In this document: positions 33,381-42,597 of the stretch, piece by piece | Layout of the letters: every line of letters starts with the position of its first letter | Numbering within the stretch: the first letter of the stretch is position 1 | Assembly (NCBI GenBank): GCA_964402975.1 | Contig: CAYOEM010000002.1 | Span: 272,717-336,716 of the forward strand | DNA length: 64,000 bases | Reading direction: 5' to 3' | Source of the DNA: CAMDKS01 sp964402975 | GTDB lineage: Bacteria; Bdellovibrionota_B; Oligoflexia; Oligoflexales; RGVZ01 | Translations under genes and position numbers: made by a program | Notes under the pieces: generated by a model | What the model saw: the letters and a program-made list of their open reading frames with translations, nothing else | Database searches by the model: none | What the model was told of the DNA's origin: nothing

Positions 33381-33860
33381 ATGAAGGGCGATTCAAAAGT
33401 CATTTCCGCACTCAACGACATTCTCACCGGAGAACTCACCGCCATCAACCAGTACTTCCTCCATGCAAAAATGTGCAAGAACTGGGGCTTCACCAAAATT
33501 GGCCAAAAAATCTATAAAGAATCCATTGACGAAATGAAGCATGCCGACGCACTCGTCGATCGTATTCTTTTTCTTGAGGGTGTTCCCAATCTTCAAAAGC
33601 TCGATAAACTAAATATCGGTGAAGACGTAAAAGAGCAGCTCGAATGTGATCTAGCGCTCGAAAACCGCGCCATCCCTAGGCTTCGTAAGGCCATAGAGCT
33701 ATGCTGGGAGTGTAGTGACCACGGCACACGTGACCTTCTGGAAAAAATTCTAGTCAGCGAAGAAGAACACACCGACTGGATTGAGACCCAGCTCAGTGTG
33801 ATTAAGGACGTGGGACTGCAGAACTACTTGTCTCAGCAGCTTGAGGGTCACTCATCCTAA
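33381..33860 (+). CDS. bfr: Bacterioferritin
   Basis: A 159-residue protein nearly collinear with E. coli Bfr. All ferroxidase ligands are visible (E18, E51, H54, E94, E127, H130), and the haem ligand M52 in 'ESIDEMKHAD' is conserved, so it should bind haem between subunits and oxidise and store iron in a 24-mer. It is preceded by a GGGGG ribosome-binding sequence. It forms an iron-storage and release unit with bfd, and a T-tailed hairpin follows. Confidence 0.95.
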   Translation: MKGDSKVISALNDILTGELTAINQYFLHAKMCKNWGFTKIGQKIYKESIDEMKHADALVDRILFLEGVPNLQKLDKLNIGEDVKEQLECDLALENRAIPRLRKAIELCWECSDHGTRDLLEKILVSEEEHTDWIETQLSVIKDVGLQNYLSQQLEGHSS

Positions 33861-33870
33861 ATTTAATCGA

Positions 33871-33914
33871 GGGAGCTTAAAGGGCCCAGTTAATGGGGGC
33901 GCTCCCCTTTTTTT
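33871..33914 (+). terminator. Intrinsic terminator of bfr
   Basis: GGGAGC (33871-33876) can pair with GCTCCC (33901-33906), and a nested GGGG/CCCC stem is an alternative; both are followed by seven T (33908-33914). It starts 10 bp after the bfr stop and covers the 3' end of the convergent ung gene. Confidence 0.65.
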
Positions 33915-34575
33915 CTAACCATTTGTTGATTCTTGAAAATGGTCGGCTACCGAGGAAACCTCGGTGAGCGCTAAGCGGTGACGGGTGCGCCGATTCGATC
34001 ACAAGGTGGCGCTTACGGTCGATAAAAGCGCCTTTCTTTTGAGCGTAAGCACCCCAAAGAACAAAAACCAGCCCCTCTTTTTCTGATGCCAAACGCTCGA
34101 TGATGCGGTCGGTAAACACCTCCCACCCCTTGCCCTGATGACTTGCAGGTCGACCAGACTCAACGGTCAAGACGCTGTTTAGTAGCAAAACACCTTGATG
34201 AGCCCAAGACAGCAAAGAGCCGGTCCTTGATGGCGGAATTCCGAGATCCGCATGAAGTTCCTTAAAAATATTTACGAGACTAGGCGGCAGCACCACACCC
34301 GGTCTTACGCTGAACGACAAACCGTGAGCCTGTCCATCACCATGATAGGGATCTTGTCCGATGATCACCACCTTGACGGCGTCAAAGGGCACCGCATCAA
34401 GGGCCGCAAACCATTCAGCCGGCTTGGGGTAGATGACTTTACCCTGCTTGAATTGCCCAACCAAGAATGTGCGTAAAGCCTGCATATAGGGCGCCTCAAA
34501 TTCACCCCTCAGACGCTCTTTCCAACTTACATGTAAATTGGGCTCTACCGGCGAGACATCACTCATTTGATCCAT
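33877..34575 (-). CDS. ung: Uracil-DNA glycosylase
   Basis: A 232-residue family 1 UDG. Catalytic motif 'VVIIGQDPYHGDGQAHGLSF' with the activating Asp, the 'LLLNSVLTVESGRPASH' segment with the uracil-contacting Asn, and the DNA-intercalation loop 'HPSPLSAHRGFLG' are all present. It removes uracil from DNA in base excision repair. It is convergent with bfr. The first 15 residues look unconserved, so an ATG at 34566 (residue 4) could also be the start. Confidence 0.95.
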   Translation of the reverse strand: MDQMSDVSPVEPNLHVSWKERLRGEFEAPYMQALRTFLVGQFKQGKVIYPKPAEWFAALDAVPFDAVKVVIIGQDPYHGDGQAHGLSFSVRPGVVLPPSLVNIFKELHADLGIPPSRTGSLLSWAHQGVLLLNSVLTVESGRPASHQGKGWEVFTDRIIERLASEKEGLVFVLWGAYAQKKGAFIDRKRHLVIESAHPSPLSAHRGFLGSRPFSRINKWLEKKGSAPINWAL

Positions 34576-34682
34576 ATAAGGTCAAATTCTCCCCAAAAAA
34601 TAAGGCCGCCTCATCATTTGCGACAGCCAGGCATGTTAGCTTTGCCGTGGGAGTTCGCAACAAATAATGCTAGTTTTGAATC

Positions 34683-35657
34683 ATGAACAGACAGATCTTT
34701 GGCCTCACAATTTTGCTTTGCTCTGCAGCGGGACTGAGTCTTGCTGTCGGATCTACCGGTATGGGAGCAGATTGGGAGATCCTTAGTGCTATTAGAGCGC
34801 CCCGCGTCTTTACAGCTATTCTCGCCGGTGCTGGTACGGCAGCGGCTGGCGCCTTAAGCCAATCTTTATTTCGAAATTCATTGGCGACACCATCCATCAT
34901 CGGAACCGAAGCGGGGGCGTCCTTTGCGCTAGCTCTCGCCACACTTGTCGCTGTGACTAACGGCATCCAAATGGAGCGCAGTGTTATTGTATCCTCGATC
35001 GGTGCGATCTTGGCCACACTGGCGTCCCTCAGTCTTTTGAGGCTGAAACACGGTCGAAGCCTCGGATCCATAAATCCACAAGACTCTGGCCTTGCCAGGC
35101 TTTTGCTCGGTGGTTTTGCCCTGAATGCATTTTTAGCGGCTGGCACATCGCTTTGTATATCAATTCTCATGGAACGAGGAAGTAGCGGTAATCTGCAACA
35201 TTGGCTCATGGGCAGTTTTACCGCACGCTCGTGGGATCACGCTGCAGGTATGGGATTAGCATATCTAGTTTGTTTGTCGGCAGCTTGGAGCTTGGCTCCA
35301 GGAGTCGACGTCATGTCCCTTGGCGATGATTCTGCAAAATCACTTGGAGTCGATGTCGCGCGAAGCTACAAACTTATTCTCATTGTTATTTCAGTGCTCA
35401 TTGGATCAGCCATCAGCTTTGGTGGACCCCTACCGTTTCTTGGACTCGTGGCTCCTCACATGGCAAGGCTCATTTCAAGACAGCAACTGCGAACGGTACT
35501 CATAATCTCCTCGCTACTGGGAGCCATATTAGCTGTCAGCGCGGATCTGGCCGCCCGCACCGTACGCGCGCCCGTCGATATGGATGTTGGACTTATCACG
35601 ACGATGATTGGCGCGCCATATTTTCTCTGGTTGCTCGTGCGAAGGGCCTCCGCATGA
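34683..35657 (+). CDS. FecCD-family ABC transporter permease
   Basis: A 324-residue protein with about nine membrane helices. The family pattern is clear: 'RAPRVFTAILAGAGTAAAGA', then 'SQSLFRNSLATPSIIGTEAGA', and near the end 'SFGGPLPFLGLVAPHMARL'. Such permeases import siderophore-iron, haem or cobalamin across the inner membrane. It overlaps the next ATPase gene by 4 bp (ATGA). No periplasmic binding protein gene is adjacent, and I see no Fur box in front, so the cargo is open. Confidence 0.9.
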   Translation: MNRQIFGLTILLCSAAGLSLAVGSTGMGADWEILSAIRAPRVFTAILAGAGTAAAGALSQSLFRNSLATPSIIGTEAGASFALALATLVAVTNGIQMERSVIVSSIGAILATLASLSLLRLKHGRSLGSINPQDSGLARLLLGGFALNAFLAAGTSLCISILMERGSSGNLQHWLMGSFTARSWDHAAGMGLAYLVCLSAAWSLAPGVDVMSLGDDSAKSLGVDVARSYKLILIVISVLIGSAISFGGPLPFLGLVAPHMARLISRQQLRTVLIISSLLGAILAVSADLAARTVRAPVDMDVGLITTMIGAPYFLWLLVRRASA

Positions 35658-36394
35658 TCATCATTAAAAATCTGACTATTCATTCGTCTCAAAACCGAAG
35701 CATCATTAACGATGCTAGCGTTAATTTTAATAAAGGGGCACTCCATGCTATTGTTGGACCAAACGGTAGCGGTAAAACCACGCTCCTCAGATCCATAGCA
35801 GGACTGATTCCCCTATCTGACAACTCAAGCATTCATATTGACGACAAAAATCTGGCGACGTTAAATAATTTTGAACGCGCTGATTTGATAAGTTACGTTG
35901 AGTCTCAGCATGCAGCCCCCTTTGCTTACACCGTAAAAGACGTCGTTTTATGGGGACGATGGACGAAGCACAAAGGCCACCCAACAGATGTTGACCAAGC
36001 TGCGGCCGTTCAAAGCTCAACAACTATGGGTATCCAGAACTTCCTCGATCGCCCATTTACAGAGCTATCCACAGGCGAGCGCAAAAAGACCCTGCTTGCC
36101 CAGTCTTTGGTTTCGCAATCTAGATACTACATTTGGGATGAGCCACTGGCTCCCCTTGATCTAAAAGCTGCCTCCGATCTTATGGGTCTAGCGAGAAGGA
36201 TGGCTGATCAAGGATCAACCTTTCTCGTATCCTTTCATGACATCGGTCTAGCCCTACGCCTGTCTGACTCGGTCACGATCCTGGACAGCGGTTATGTAAG
36301 TTGGCACGGACCAACCTCGGATCAATCAGCTTTGAAGCGCATTGAGAGCTCCTTTGGAGTAAAAGCGCATCACGGTGGAATTTACTTTTCTTGA
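35654..36394 (+). CDS. ABC transporter ATPase (siderophore/cobalamin type)
   Basis: A 246-residue ATPase. Walker A 'GPNGSGKTTLL', Q-loop region 'SYVESQHAAPF', signature 'LSTGERKKTLLAQSL' and Walker B 'YYIWDEPLAPLD', and the H-loop in 'VSFHDIGLAL'. The Q-loop 'ESQHAAPFAYTVKDVVLWGR' follows the FecE/BtuD pattern (VxDVVxxGR). It should energise the FecCD-type permease with which it overlaps. Confidence 0.9.
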   Translation: MIIIKNLTIHSSQNRSIINDASVNFNKGALHAIVGPNGSGKTTLLRSIAGLIPLSDNSSIHIDDKNLATLNNFERADLISYVESQHAAPFAYTVKDVVLWGRWTKHKGHPTDVDQAAAVQSSTTMGIQNFLDRPFTELSTGERKKTLLAQSLVSQSRYYIWDEPLAPLDLKAASDLMGLARRMADQGSTFLVSFHDIGLALRLSDSVTILDSGYVSWHGPTSDQSALKRIESSFGVKAHHGGIYFS

Positions 36395-36551
36395 GGTGAC
36401 TTTTTTAAAGATTTTCATGGCTTCCCATAAGCCTTCCAAATTTCTAAAAAGTCTCCCCAATCATAGGCAATATTTGAACTTTTAGCCTTAATCTAAAGAA
36501 ACTCATCGCTCTGGCCGATAATGGAAGACTTATTTAGAGGTCCCCATATCC

Positions 36552-37937
36552 ATGACACGACGTTGCATCATTGCGATTGGATTATCTGTGGTAGCTCTCG
36601 CGAGCTGCTACCCGTCTCAAGGCGGTTCAAAGGTAAAATCCCTAGGCTCTGATGTTTTTGTTGCTCTGGGTGACACATCGAAGCCCTCCGAGAAGACCAT
36701 CATGGTATCGTTTCCGACAAAAATGGACGCTGATATTTGCGTGGTTCAACGAGGCGAATCCTGCGCTTCTCCGTCTAAAAAAATCCCCTTGGAAAAGCCC
36801 CTGGAATCCCAAGGACGGTTTATCTATCAGGCCAAGCTAAATGGACACCTTTCGACATTTAGCGACTACATGGTCATCAATCGGGCGAGTGGCACGTCGG
36901 CACTCAAATTCAGGCTAAAACACCCCACCTCGGGCTTATCTACTGACACATCTCTTTCGTTATTTTCCAAAGATATTATGAATGAAGAACTGATGTTTAT
37001 CACTCAAGATAAATTTTCTGGTCGACTTGCCGGCACCAAGGAAAATGAACTGATCGCGGATTTTTTAATCGGCGAACTGAGACGTTATGACATTAAACCT
37101 GCGTTTGGTGATTACCGACAAAACTTTCAAGTGACGGTGGGGCCCACCCAAGGCAAGACGTCTAGTAACATTATTGGAATCATTGAAGGCTCAGACCCAA
37201 CCTTAAAAAATGAGTATGTTGTGATCGGCGCGCACATGGATCATGCGGGAACGACCAACAAAGGATACACGTGCAGTAGCGGCCCCGGCAATGACGGTAT
37301 TTGTAATGGGGCCGATGATAACGGTTCAGGAGCGGTGGCTCTTCTTAGCATCGCAAGGTCTTTATCTGCTATGCGCCAGAATCTAAAACGATCTGTACTC
37401 ATTATGTGGTTTTCGGGCGAGGAAGAAGGATTGTTAGGCTCTAGGCACTATGTAGCCAATCCGGCTGTGCCAATTGGAAAACATGTTTTCATGATTAATT
37501 TGGACATGATCGGTTACGCCAAGACATTCGGTAATGCGATCGCAGCAATCGGTACGACCACCTCAAAGTGGGGAGACGCCACCGCCAAGACATTGGGCCA
37601 AAAATACCCTTCACACAAGCTCAAGTTTACTAGCAAAGTTGAGGGTGGGAGTGATCACGCATCGTTTATGAATAAAGGAATCCCTGGGATTTTCTTCCAC
37701 ACTGGCGTTTCAAATAACCCGCATTACCACAAAACATCCGACCACGCGGACCTGATTGATTTTGACGGCATGCTGGTTGCTGCAAAGCTTGCATTCGAAA
37801 CCGTCGTCGCGGCAAGTTCAACAAACGAGCTCGCAGCCCGCAGTGGTCTTAACCTGGCAGATACTGACAAGTTTGTATCGGACGCCGATGCGACCAAAGG
37901 CTGTCATTACTTGATGGATTATAAGTATATCGACTGA
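36552..37937 (+). CDS. M28-family peptidase lipoprotein
   Basis: The signal ends in 'VALASCYPSQ' (lipobox ASC), so it is a lipoprotein. After an N-terminal domain of about 130 residues the M28 peptidase domain has all metal ligands: His in 'GAHMDHAG', bridging Asp in 'GADDNGSGA', the Glu pair in 'SGEEEGLLGS', Asp in 'INLDMIGY' and the last His in 'HYHKTSDH'. It should be a periplasmic or surface aminopeptidase. It differs from the gapped M28 gene near 10 kb in lacking the Vibrio-type prodomain. Confidence 0.9.
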   Translation: MTRRCIIAIGLSVVALASCYPSQGGSKVKSLGSDVFVALGDTSKPSEKTIMVSFPTKMDADICVVQRGESCASPSKKIPLEKPLESQGRFIYQAKLNGHLSTFSDYMVINRASGTSALKFRLKHPTSGLSTDTSLSLFSKDIMNEELMFITQDKFSGRLAGTKENELIADFLIGELRRYDIKPAFGDYRQNFQVTVGPTQGKTSSNIIGIIEGSDPTLKNEYVVIGAHMDHAGTTNKGYTCSSGPGNDGICNGADDNGSGAVALLSIARSLSAMRQNLKRSVLIMWFSGEEEGLLGSRHYVANPAVPIGKHVFMINLDMIGYAKTFGNAIAAIGTTTSKWGDATAKTLGQKYPSHKLKFTSKVEGGSDHASFMNKGIPGIFFHTGVSNNPHYHKTSDHADLIDFDGMLVAAKLAFETVVAASSTNELAARSGLNLADTDKFVSDADATKGCHYLMDYKYID

Positions 37938-37944
37938 GCTTTGA

Positions 37945-38331
37945 TTAACTTGCTTGTTGGAGAAAATGCTCCACTGCTTTTTCAAAGGCCTCGGGCGCTT
38001 CAGTGATACGAATGCCAAACATATCTTTGCGATTCTGGTTTGCTTCATCACAAACGGACCTGATAACAACGCCTGTCATTCGAATCTCTTCTTTAACTGT
38101 CTTGCCATCAGGATAAAACACCATCTCAAGTAGCGTTTTCGTTTGGAACGGCGCGACTATTTTTGGATCCTCAACTTTGACGAGCATCCCGGAGACCGAA
38201 ACGTCCTTGGCAACAACATTGATGAAGTGCTTCGTACCAAAGGTCTTCATTCCGACCTTCCATCCGCCCCTCGCACGTGGGGCCGCGACGTCCGCGTCTA
38301 ACGCAATGACCTTATTCATGGCCTGTCTCAT
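37945..38331 (-). CDS. PilZ-like domain protein
   Basis: The ATG at 38331 is preceded by GGAGGA; the frame is open further upstream but without a better site. In the 128 residues, 'VVAKDVSVSGMLVKV' matches the PilZ D-x-S-x-x-G motif, but the N-terminal R-x-x-x-R is not clean ('PRARGG'), so c-di-GMP binding is uncertain. Cytoplasmic, with no other domain. It is divergent from a lipoprotein gene and convergent with the M28 lipoprotein gene. Confidence 0.65.
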   Translation of the reverse strand: MRQAMNKVIALDADVAAPRARGGWKVGMKTFGTKHFINVVAKDVSVSGMLVKVEDPKIVAPFQTKTLLEMVFYPDGKTVKEEIRMTGVVIRSVCDEANQNRKDMFGIRITEAPEAFEKAVEHFLQQAS

Positions 38332-38581
38332 AAGTCCTCCAAGCATGTAATGCCTCAAACGACGAGGCTTTCAGGTTAGCGGTCGAGCTTGGCCAAACCT
38401 TGAGGAATTTTCTATTTTTATCAATAAAAACTTCTATTTAAATCAAAACGCACGACCCATAAAACCAGCTTATATTAACTAATTTAATAAAATCAGCTAA
38501 CTGGCTGGCCAATTCTATCCTTTTTAATAAAAAGCTGTTAGAAGCTTCTTCACAACAACGGACTTCAAGGGAGATAACCTT

Positions 38582-39733
38582 ATGACACGAAATGTTCTGA
38601 CAATTGCCATCGCGACAATTTCATCACTTATCTTGTCGTGCAGTCACGACACCCATCAAACAGGCTCAAAACTGAGCGCCACTCACCGCAAAGTCATCCC
38701 GCTGACGGCCGGCGAATACCTGATCAAAATTGAAAAAGAAGAACGCTGCACTCCTCGTGAGTTCAGCGTGTCTCAAAATTGGCAGTACCCGGAACCAACT
38801 GAACCCGCCAATCCAGTGGTTGAATTATTTGAAACTCAAAAAACCAATGACAACTGGATTCAACCCGCGGTTTGTGTTGAAGGTAAAAGCTATGGCTGGA
38901 CCATAGTAAAGTTATCTGTCGACGGAGCTATTACGGCAGACTGGGGCCCAGTTTCGGTTGCCTCCGTTGAAATGATCGAAACAAAACAGGTAGAGACCAC
39001 ATCTAAGCAAATTAGTTTAGATTCAAATAAAGCATACGTCGTCGATATCGAAATGCCGTCGACCTGTTCGAACAAAACGGTCACGATGAACGGTCACTAC
39101 GAGTACGCAGACGCTGCAGGGAATCCTGCTACGTATGATAAGAAAGTTTTCACCTCTGTGACGCCTGTTACTGATAACCTATTTCACCGAGCGATTTGCA
39201 AGTCACCCGCGGTAAAGACTGCTCACGAGTTCATTCAAACATCTAAAAAACCAATGCAGATCACCGGAGCTGGCGATGCCGTCAATGTCGAAAAGATAAC
39301 AAGTCGCGTGATCACGGCTCGCAAAAAGATAAAGGTTGATGCAACAGCTGGCGATGAGACTCAGGTAAATGCCGAAGACGCATCGCGCATGATGGATGTT
39401 TTAGAAACCTGGGGCGTCGTTGATACTGAGCCAATGTATGGCGCAACGAATCTCACAATTACGGATGTCCGTTGCCAAAAAAACATGAATGAAATAGACA
39501 GCCCTGCACGCTGTGTTTATTCAGCTGTCAATCCTAACACTCACGTTGTAGAGGCTAAAACCGGCGTCATGGGCAAAACGTCTAACGATCTCTACGAAGT
39601 GCTTGAGGCAAATGGGGCCACGGTTCCCGCCGGCATCAACCCGAGCTACCGTGCCGTCGGCGCTCGCAAGATCACTTGCTCACGCCCCGTTGTCCCAAAT
39701 CCAGTCGTAGCGTGTACGATCGAGACGCTTTAA
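38582..39733 (+). CDS. Lipoprotein, family unknown
   Basis: Signal peptide with lipobox 'LILSCSHD', preceded by GGGAG. The 383-residue protein appears to contain two similar beta-rich segments, each with 'KVIPLTAGEYLIKIE...CTPREF' or 'KQISLDSNKAYVVDIEMPSTC' beginnings, which suggests a duplicated domain (about 35-135 and 135-240), and then a distinct C-terminal domain with paired cysteines. Nothing catalytic is visible. An AT-rich divergent promoter region of 250 bp precedes it. Confidence 0.65.
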   Translation: MTRNVLTIAIATISSLILSCSHDTHQTGSKLSATHRKVIPLTAGEYLIKIEKEERCTPREFSVSQNWQYPEPTEPANPVVELFETQKTNDNWIQPAVCVEGKSYGWTIVKLSVDGAITADWGPVSVASVEMIETKQVETTSKQISLDSNKAYVVDIEMPSTCSNKTVTMNGHYEYADAAGNPATYDKKVFTSVTPVTDNLFHRAICKSPAVKTAHEFIQTSKKPMQITGAGDAVNVEKITSRVITARKKIKVDATAGDETQVNAEDASRMMDVLETWGVVDTEPMYGATNLTITDVRCQKNMNEIDSPARCVYSAVNPNTHVVEAKTGVMGKTSNDLYEVLEANGATVPAGINPSYRAVGARKITCSRPVVPNPVVACTIETL

Positions 39734-39734
39734 T

Positions 39735-41732
39735 CTAGGCGTTTAGTAAAGCTTTTAGTGCTTCATATTCTGAGAGACATTCGGGGTTTGAGAGAGCGTC
39801 CTTATTGGTGACCTCCTCGCCCCGAATAACTTTTGACACGGCCAACTCGACCTTCTTACCGCTTCTTGTATATGGGATGTCTTTTACCGGCAAGATAACG
39901 GCTGGGACATGTCGCGGAGTCAACTCGGCGCGAATGTGTGACCGTAGGGTCTGTTCAAATTCTTTGGACCAAGTTGCTCCGTGAGCAAGTCGTACAAAGA
40001 GCACAACTCGAGAATCATCACCGTAATCTTGGCCGATAGCCAGGGAGTCAGCAACAAATGCAAGTGATTCCACGGCTCGGTAAATCTCTGATGTCCCAAT
40101 TCGCACACCGCCAGGGTTTAGTGTCGCATCCGACCTACCATAAACTATGACCCCACCGTGATCTGTGAATTCAACAAAGTCACCGTGGCGCCAAACATCT
40201 TTTGATCGGTAGTGGTCAAAATAGGCTTTCCGATACCGCTCGCCGTCATAATCGTTCCAAAACCCAACTGGCATGGATACAAATGGTTTGACACAAACGA
40301 GTTCGCCTTTTTTATTTTTGATAGGATTTTCGTTATCGTCCCAGCTTTCAATCGCCATACCCAGACCAGGCGACTGGATCTCACCGGAATAAACTGGGAG
40401 GATTGGATTACCCAGCATGAAACATCCGATGATGTCGGTACCGCCACTGATAGATGCTAGATGCACCCCAGGAAAATTCCTATAAATCCAGTTGTAATGT
40501 GCAGGCAGAAGCGGCGAGCCTGTAGACAATATAGTTCGCAGATCACCAAGGGGACCGTTAGCGCTCGGATCAAAAGCGGGCGAACCCAAACAAACAGAAA
40601 TAAATTTTGGACTTGTGCCAAAGTGAGTCACTCGATGTGAACGGCAAGTATCCCACAAGACGGCTGGACTTGGATGAACTGGTGAGCCGTCAAAGGTAAC
40701 CACACTCGCACCGACTGCTAATGCCGACACCATCCAGTTCCACATCATCCATCCACAGGTCGTGAAAAACATGAGTCGATCCCCAGGACCAAGATCGCTG
40801 TGCAACGATAATTCTTTTTTATGCTGAAGCAGAGTACCACCAACACCGTGTACAATGCATTTTGGAAGTCCCGTGGTTCCGCTACTAAACATGATGTACA
40901 GCGGATCCGAGAACTTACGCTCTGTAAAACGAATGGCCAAAGGCCCTTCTCCTGACAGCGCCCTTGACTGACAAAACTTAGCAAAATCATCTTGGCCACG
41001 ATGGAAGTGGTCTATCGCGACTAATCGCGGTTTCGGCGACATACCGGCAATAGCATCTTGGGTCTGAGCAAGATTTTGGACGCGCTTACCCGCATAGTTA
41101 TAGGAGGACGTACTAAAAACGATCTTTGGGCTCACCTGCGATAAGCGATCCTTGATTCCTTGCACGCCAAAATCTGGGCTACATGATGACCAGATAGCAC
41201 CGATAGCGGCTGTGGCAAGCATGCAAATAATTGCTTCCGGGCCATTTATCAAAACGCCAGCGACTCTATCGCCTGGTTTTACTCCAGCCAACTCCAATGC
41301 GGCCGCACATCTTGCGACATCGTTCCAAAGTTTCAATCCAGTCCATTCGCAGACGGGCGCACCTTCCGCCACACAAATCAGTACAACGCGTTCATCTGGT
41401 GGCGGTAAAAGATTTTCTGCAAAATTAAGCGTTCCGCCCTCAAACCACCGACTTGAGCGAATGCTGTCGCCAGGGGCAAATGCCTGCTTGGGACGATTTC
41501 GCCATTTGATGCTGAGAAATTCACTTAACAGTTGCCAGAAGTCGTTAGTTTCATGGATTGACCACTTGTATAGCTCATCCCAACGCTTAGATTTTATCCG
41601 GCCATCTGCGTAAACAAGCTCGAGAAACTTCTTCATCATAGAGCTGTCGAGGCGTTTTCCGCTGGGATTCCAGAGTGGTCTTGTTTGACCCGCACTTACT
41701 TTTTGGTCCATGTTTCTATTTTGATCTGTCAC
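39735..41732 (-). CDS. aacS: Acetoacetyl-CoA synthetase
   Basis: A 665-residue ANL-superfamily enzyme of acetoacetate-CoA ligase type. The N-terminal segment 'WFEGGTLNFAENLL' and the AMP-binding P-loop 'MFSSGTTGLPKCIVHG' are followed by 'TTCGWMMWNWM', 'STGSPLLPAHYNWIY' and 'GGTDIIGCF'; the C-terminal hinge and Lys region includes 'GGVRIGTSEIYRAV' and 'IPYTRSGKKVE', with the acyl-adenylating Lys. It activates acetoacetate to acetoacetyl-CoA. It overlaps the upstream ImmA/IrrE-like gene by 17 bp, so it is translated with it. Confidence 0.92.
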   Translation of the reverse strand: MTDQNRNMDQKVSAGQTRPLWNPSGKRLDSSMMKKFLELVYADGRIKSKRWDELYKWSIHETNDFWQLLSEFLSIKWRNRPKQAFAPGDSIRSSRWFEGGTLNFAENLLPPPDERVVLICVAEGAPVCEWTGLKLWNDVARCAAALELAGVKPGDRVAGVLINGPEAIICMLATAAIGAIWSSCSPDFGVQGIKDRLSQVSPKIVFSTSSYNYAGKRVQNLAQTQDAIAGMSPKPRLVAIDHFHRGQDDFAKFCQSRALSGEGPLAIRFTERKFSDPLYIMFSSGTTGLPKCIVHGVGGTLLQHKKELSLHSDLGPGDRLMFFTTCGWMMWNWMVSALAVGASVVTFDGSPVHPSPAVLWDTCRSHRVTHFGTSPKFISVCLGSPAFDPSANGPLGDLRTILSTGSPLLPAHYNWIYRNFPGVHLASISGGTDIIGCFMLGNPILPVYSGEIQSPGLGMAIESWDDNENPIKNKKGELVCVKPFVSMPVGFWNDYDGERYRKAYFDHYRSKDVWRHGDFVEFTDHGGVIVYGRSDATLNPGGVRIGTSEIYRAVESLAFVADSLAIGQDYGDDSRVVLFVRLAHGATWSKEFEQTLRSHIRAELTPRHVPAVILPVKDIPYTRSGKKVELAVSKVIRGEEVTNKDALSNPECLSEYEALKALLNA

Positions 41733-42597
41733 CGAATTTATCCAGTTTACGAGCCAGCTCGCGAATCCGGGCCATACCCTTCAACTCCGAATCTTCGCGC
41801 TCACGAGGCCGATGCTCGCCGTGGGCTGCATCACTATACGAATGGGTCGCTACGGCGCGCGAGGTTGGATGCACGGTTTGGTGAACGTCTCTGATCAGCT
41901 GGCTTGGTGGAACGTCATTTGGCCTCGGCGCGTCTTGTTCCTGTTGAGACGTGGTTGATTGGTTTTTTTTCAAGACCGTAGCACCCGCTCGTAGCGCCGA
42001 CCCCTCCGTAGGTTTACCAGTCAAGTCATCCAAACGTCGAGCAACTAATTGTGAATTGACGCCAAAGACTTGTGCAACCTTACCAATATCGCCAAGCTTT
42101 TCCATGGCACGGTTCACCATGGCGGCCGGCATCAACAGTGCTGCTGCAAATCGATCAGATAAATCTTCGGCTGCAAACTCATGGGCCGACATCCCAGATA
42201 AACCTTCGGCACTCACATAGCGACCCAGCGGACAGAACTCCTCCTTGAATCCTGAACTTTTCCAATCACCTTTTGCCAGGGCCGGCTGAATGTGCAGAAC
42301 AAAGTGCCCCAAAAGATGGCAAAGCATAAACTGCCGCTGCTCATGGTTCAGAGATTTGTTGATCAGAAACTTAGCTTTTATCTGACCTTTAAGGTCCGCA
42401 ACCGCAATAGCACCATGGAAATCAAGAAATTCCGTCTGAACGGGGATGCCGAAGCTTCTCACCAAATCATCGGCGTCAAGGCCAGGCTTTGCAGCACCAT
42501 CGCCGGCAAAATACCGGCGGATCATGACGGAAAGCTTTTCAAGGTCCCCGGTCTGCGCACAAGCGGCAATTTCAGGAAATAAGGCAAGCATGGCCAC
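41716..42597 (-). CDS. ImmA/IrrE-like protein with degenerate protease motif
   Basis: A 293-residue protein. Residues 45-160 resemble ImmA/IrrE-type metallopeptidases: 'FLINKSLNHEQRQFMLCH', the zinc site and 'EDLSDRFAAALLMPAAMV'. The usual HExxH is here H94-L95-L96-G97-H98, so the catalytic Glu is Leu, although both His and the third ligand position (Glu144) remain. A helix-turn-helix-like segment follows ('IGKVAQVFGVNSQLVARRLD'), then a Gln/Pro/Thr-rich tail. It may bind metal or ligand without proteolysis and act as a regulator. It is the first gene of an operon with acetoacetyl-CoA synthetase. Confidence 0.72.
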   Translation of the reverse strand: MAMLALFPEIAACAQTGDLEKLSVMIRRYFAGDGAAKPGLDADDLVRSFGIPVQTEFLDFHGAIAVADLKGQIKAKFLINKSLNHEQRQFMLCHLLGHFVLHIQPALAKGDWKSSGFKEEFCPLGRYVSAEGLSGMSAHEFAAEDLSDRFAAALLMPAAMVNRAMEKLGDIGKVAQVFGVNSQLVARRLDDLTGKPTEGSALRAGATVLKKNQSTTSQQEQDAPRPNDVPPSQLIRDVHQTVHPTSRAVATHSYSDAAHGEHRPREREDSELKGMARIRELARKLDKFGDRSK

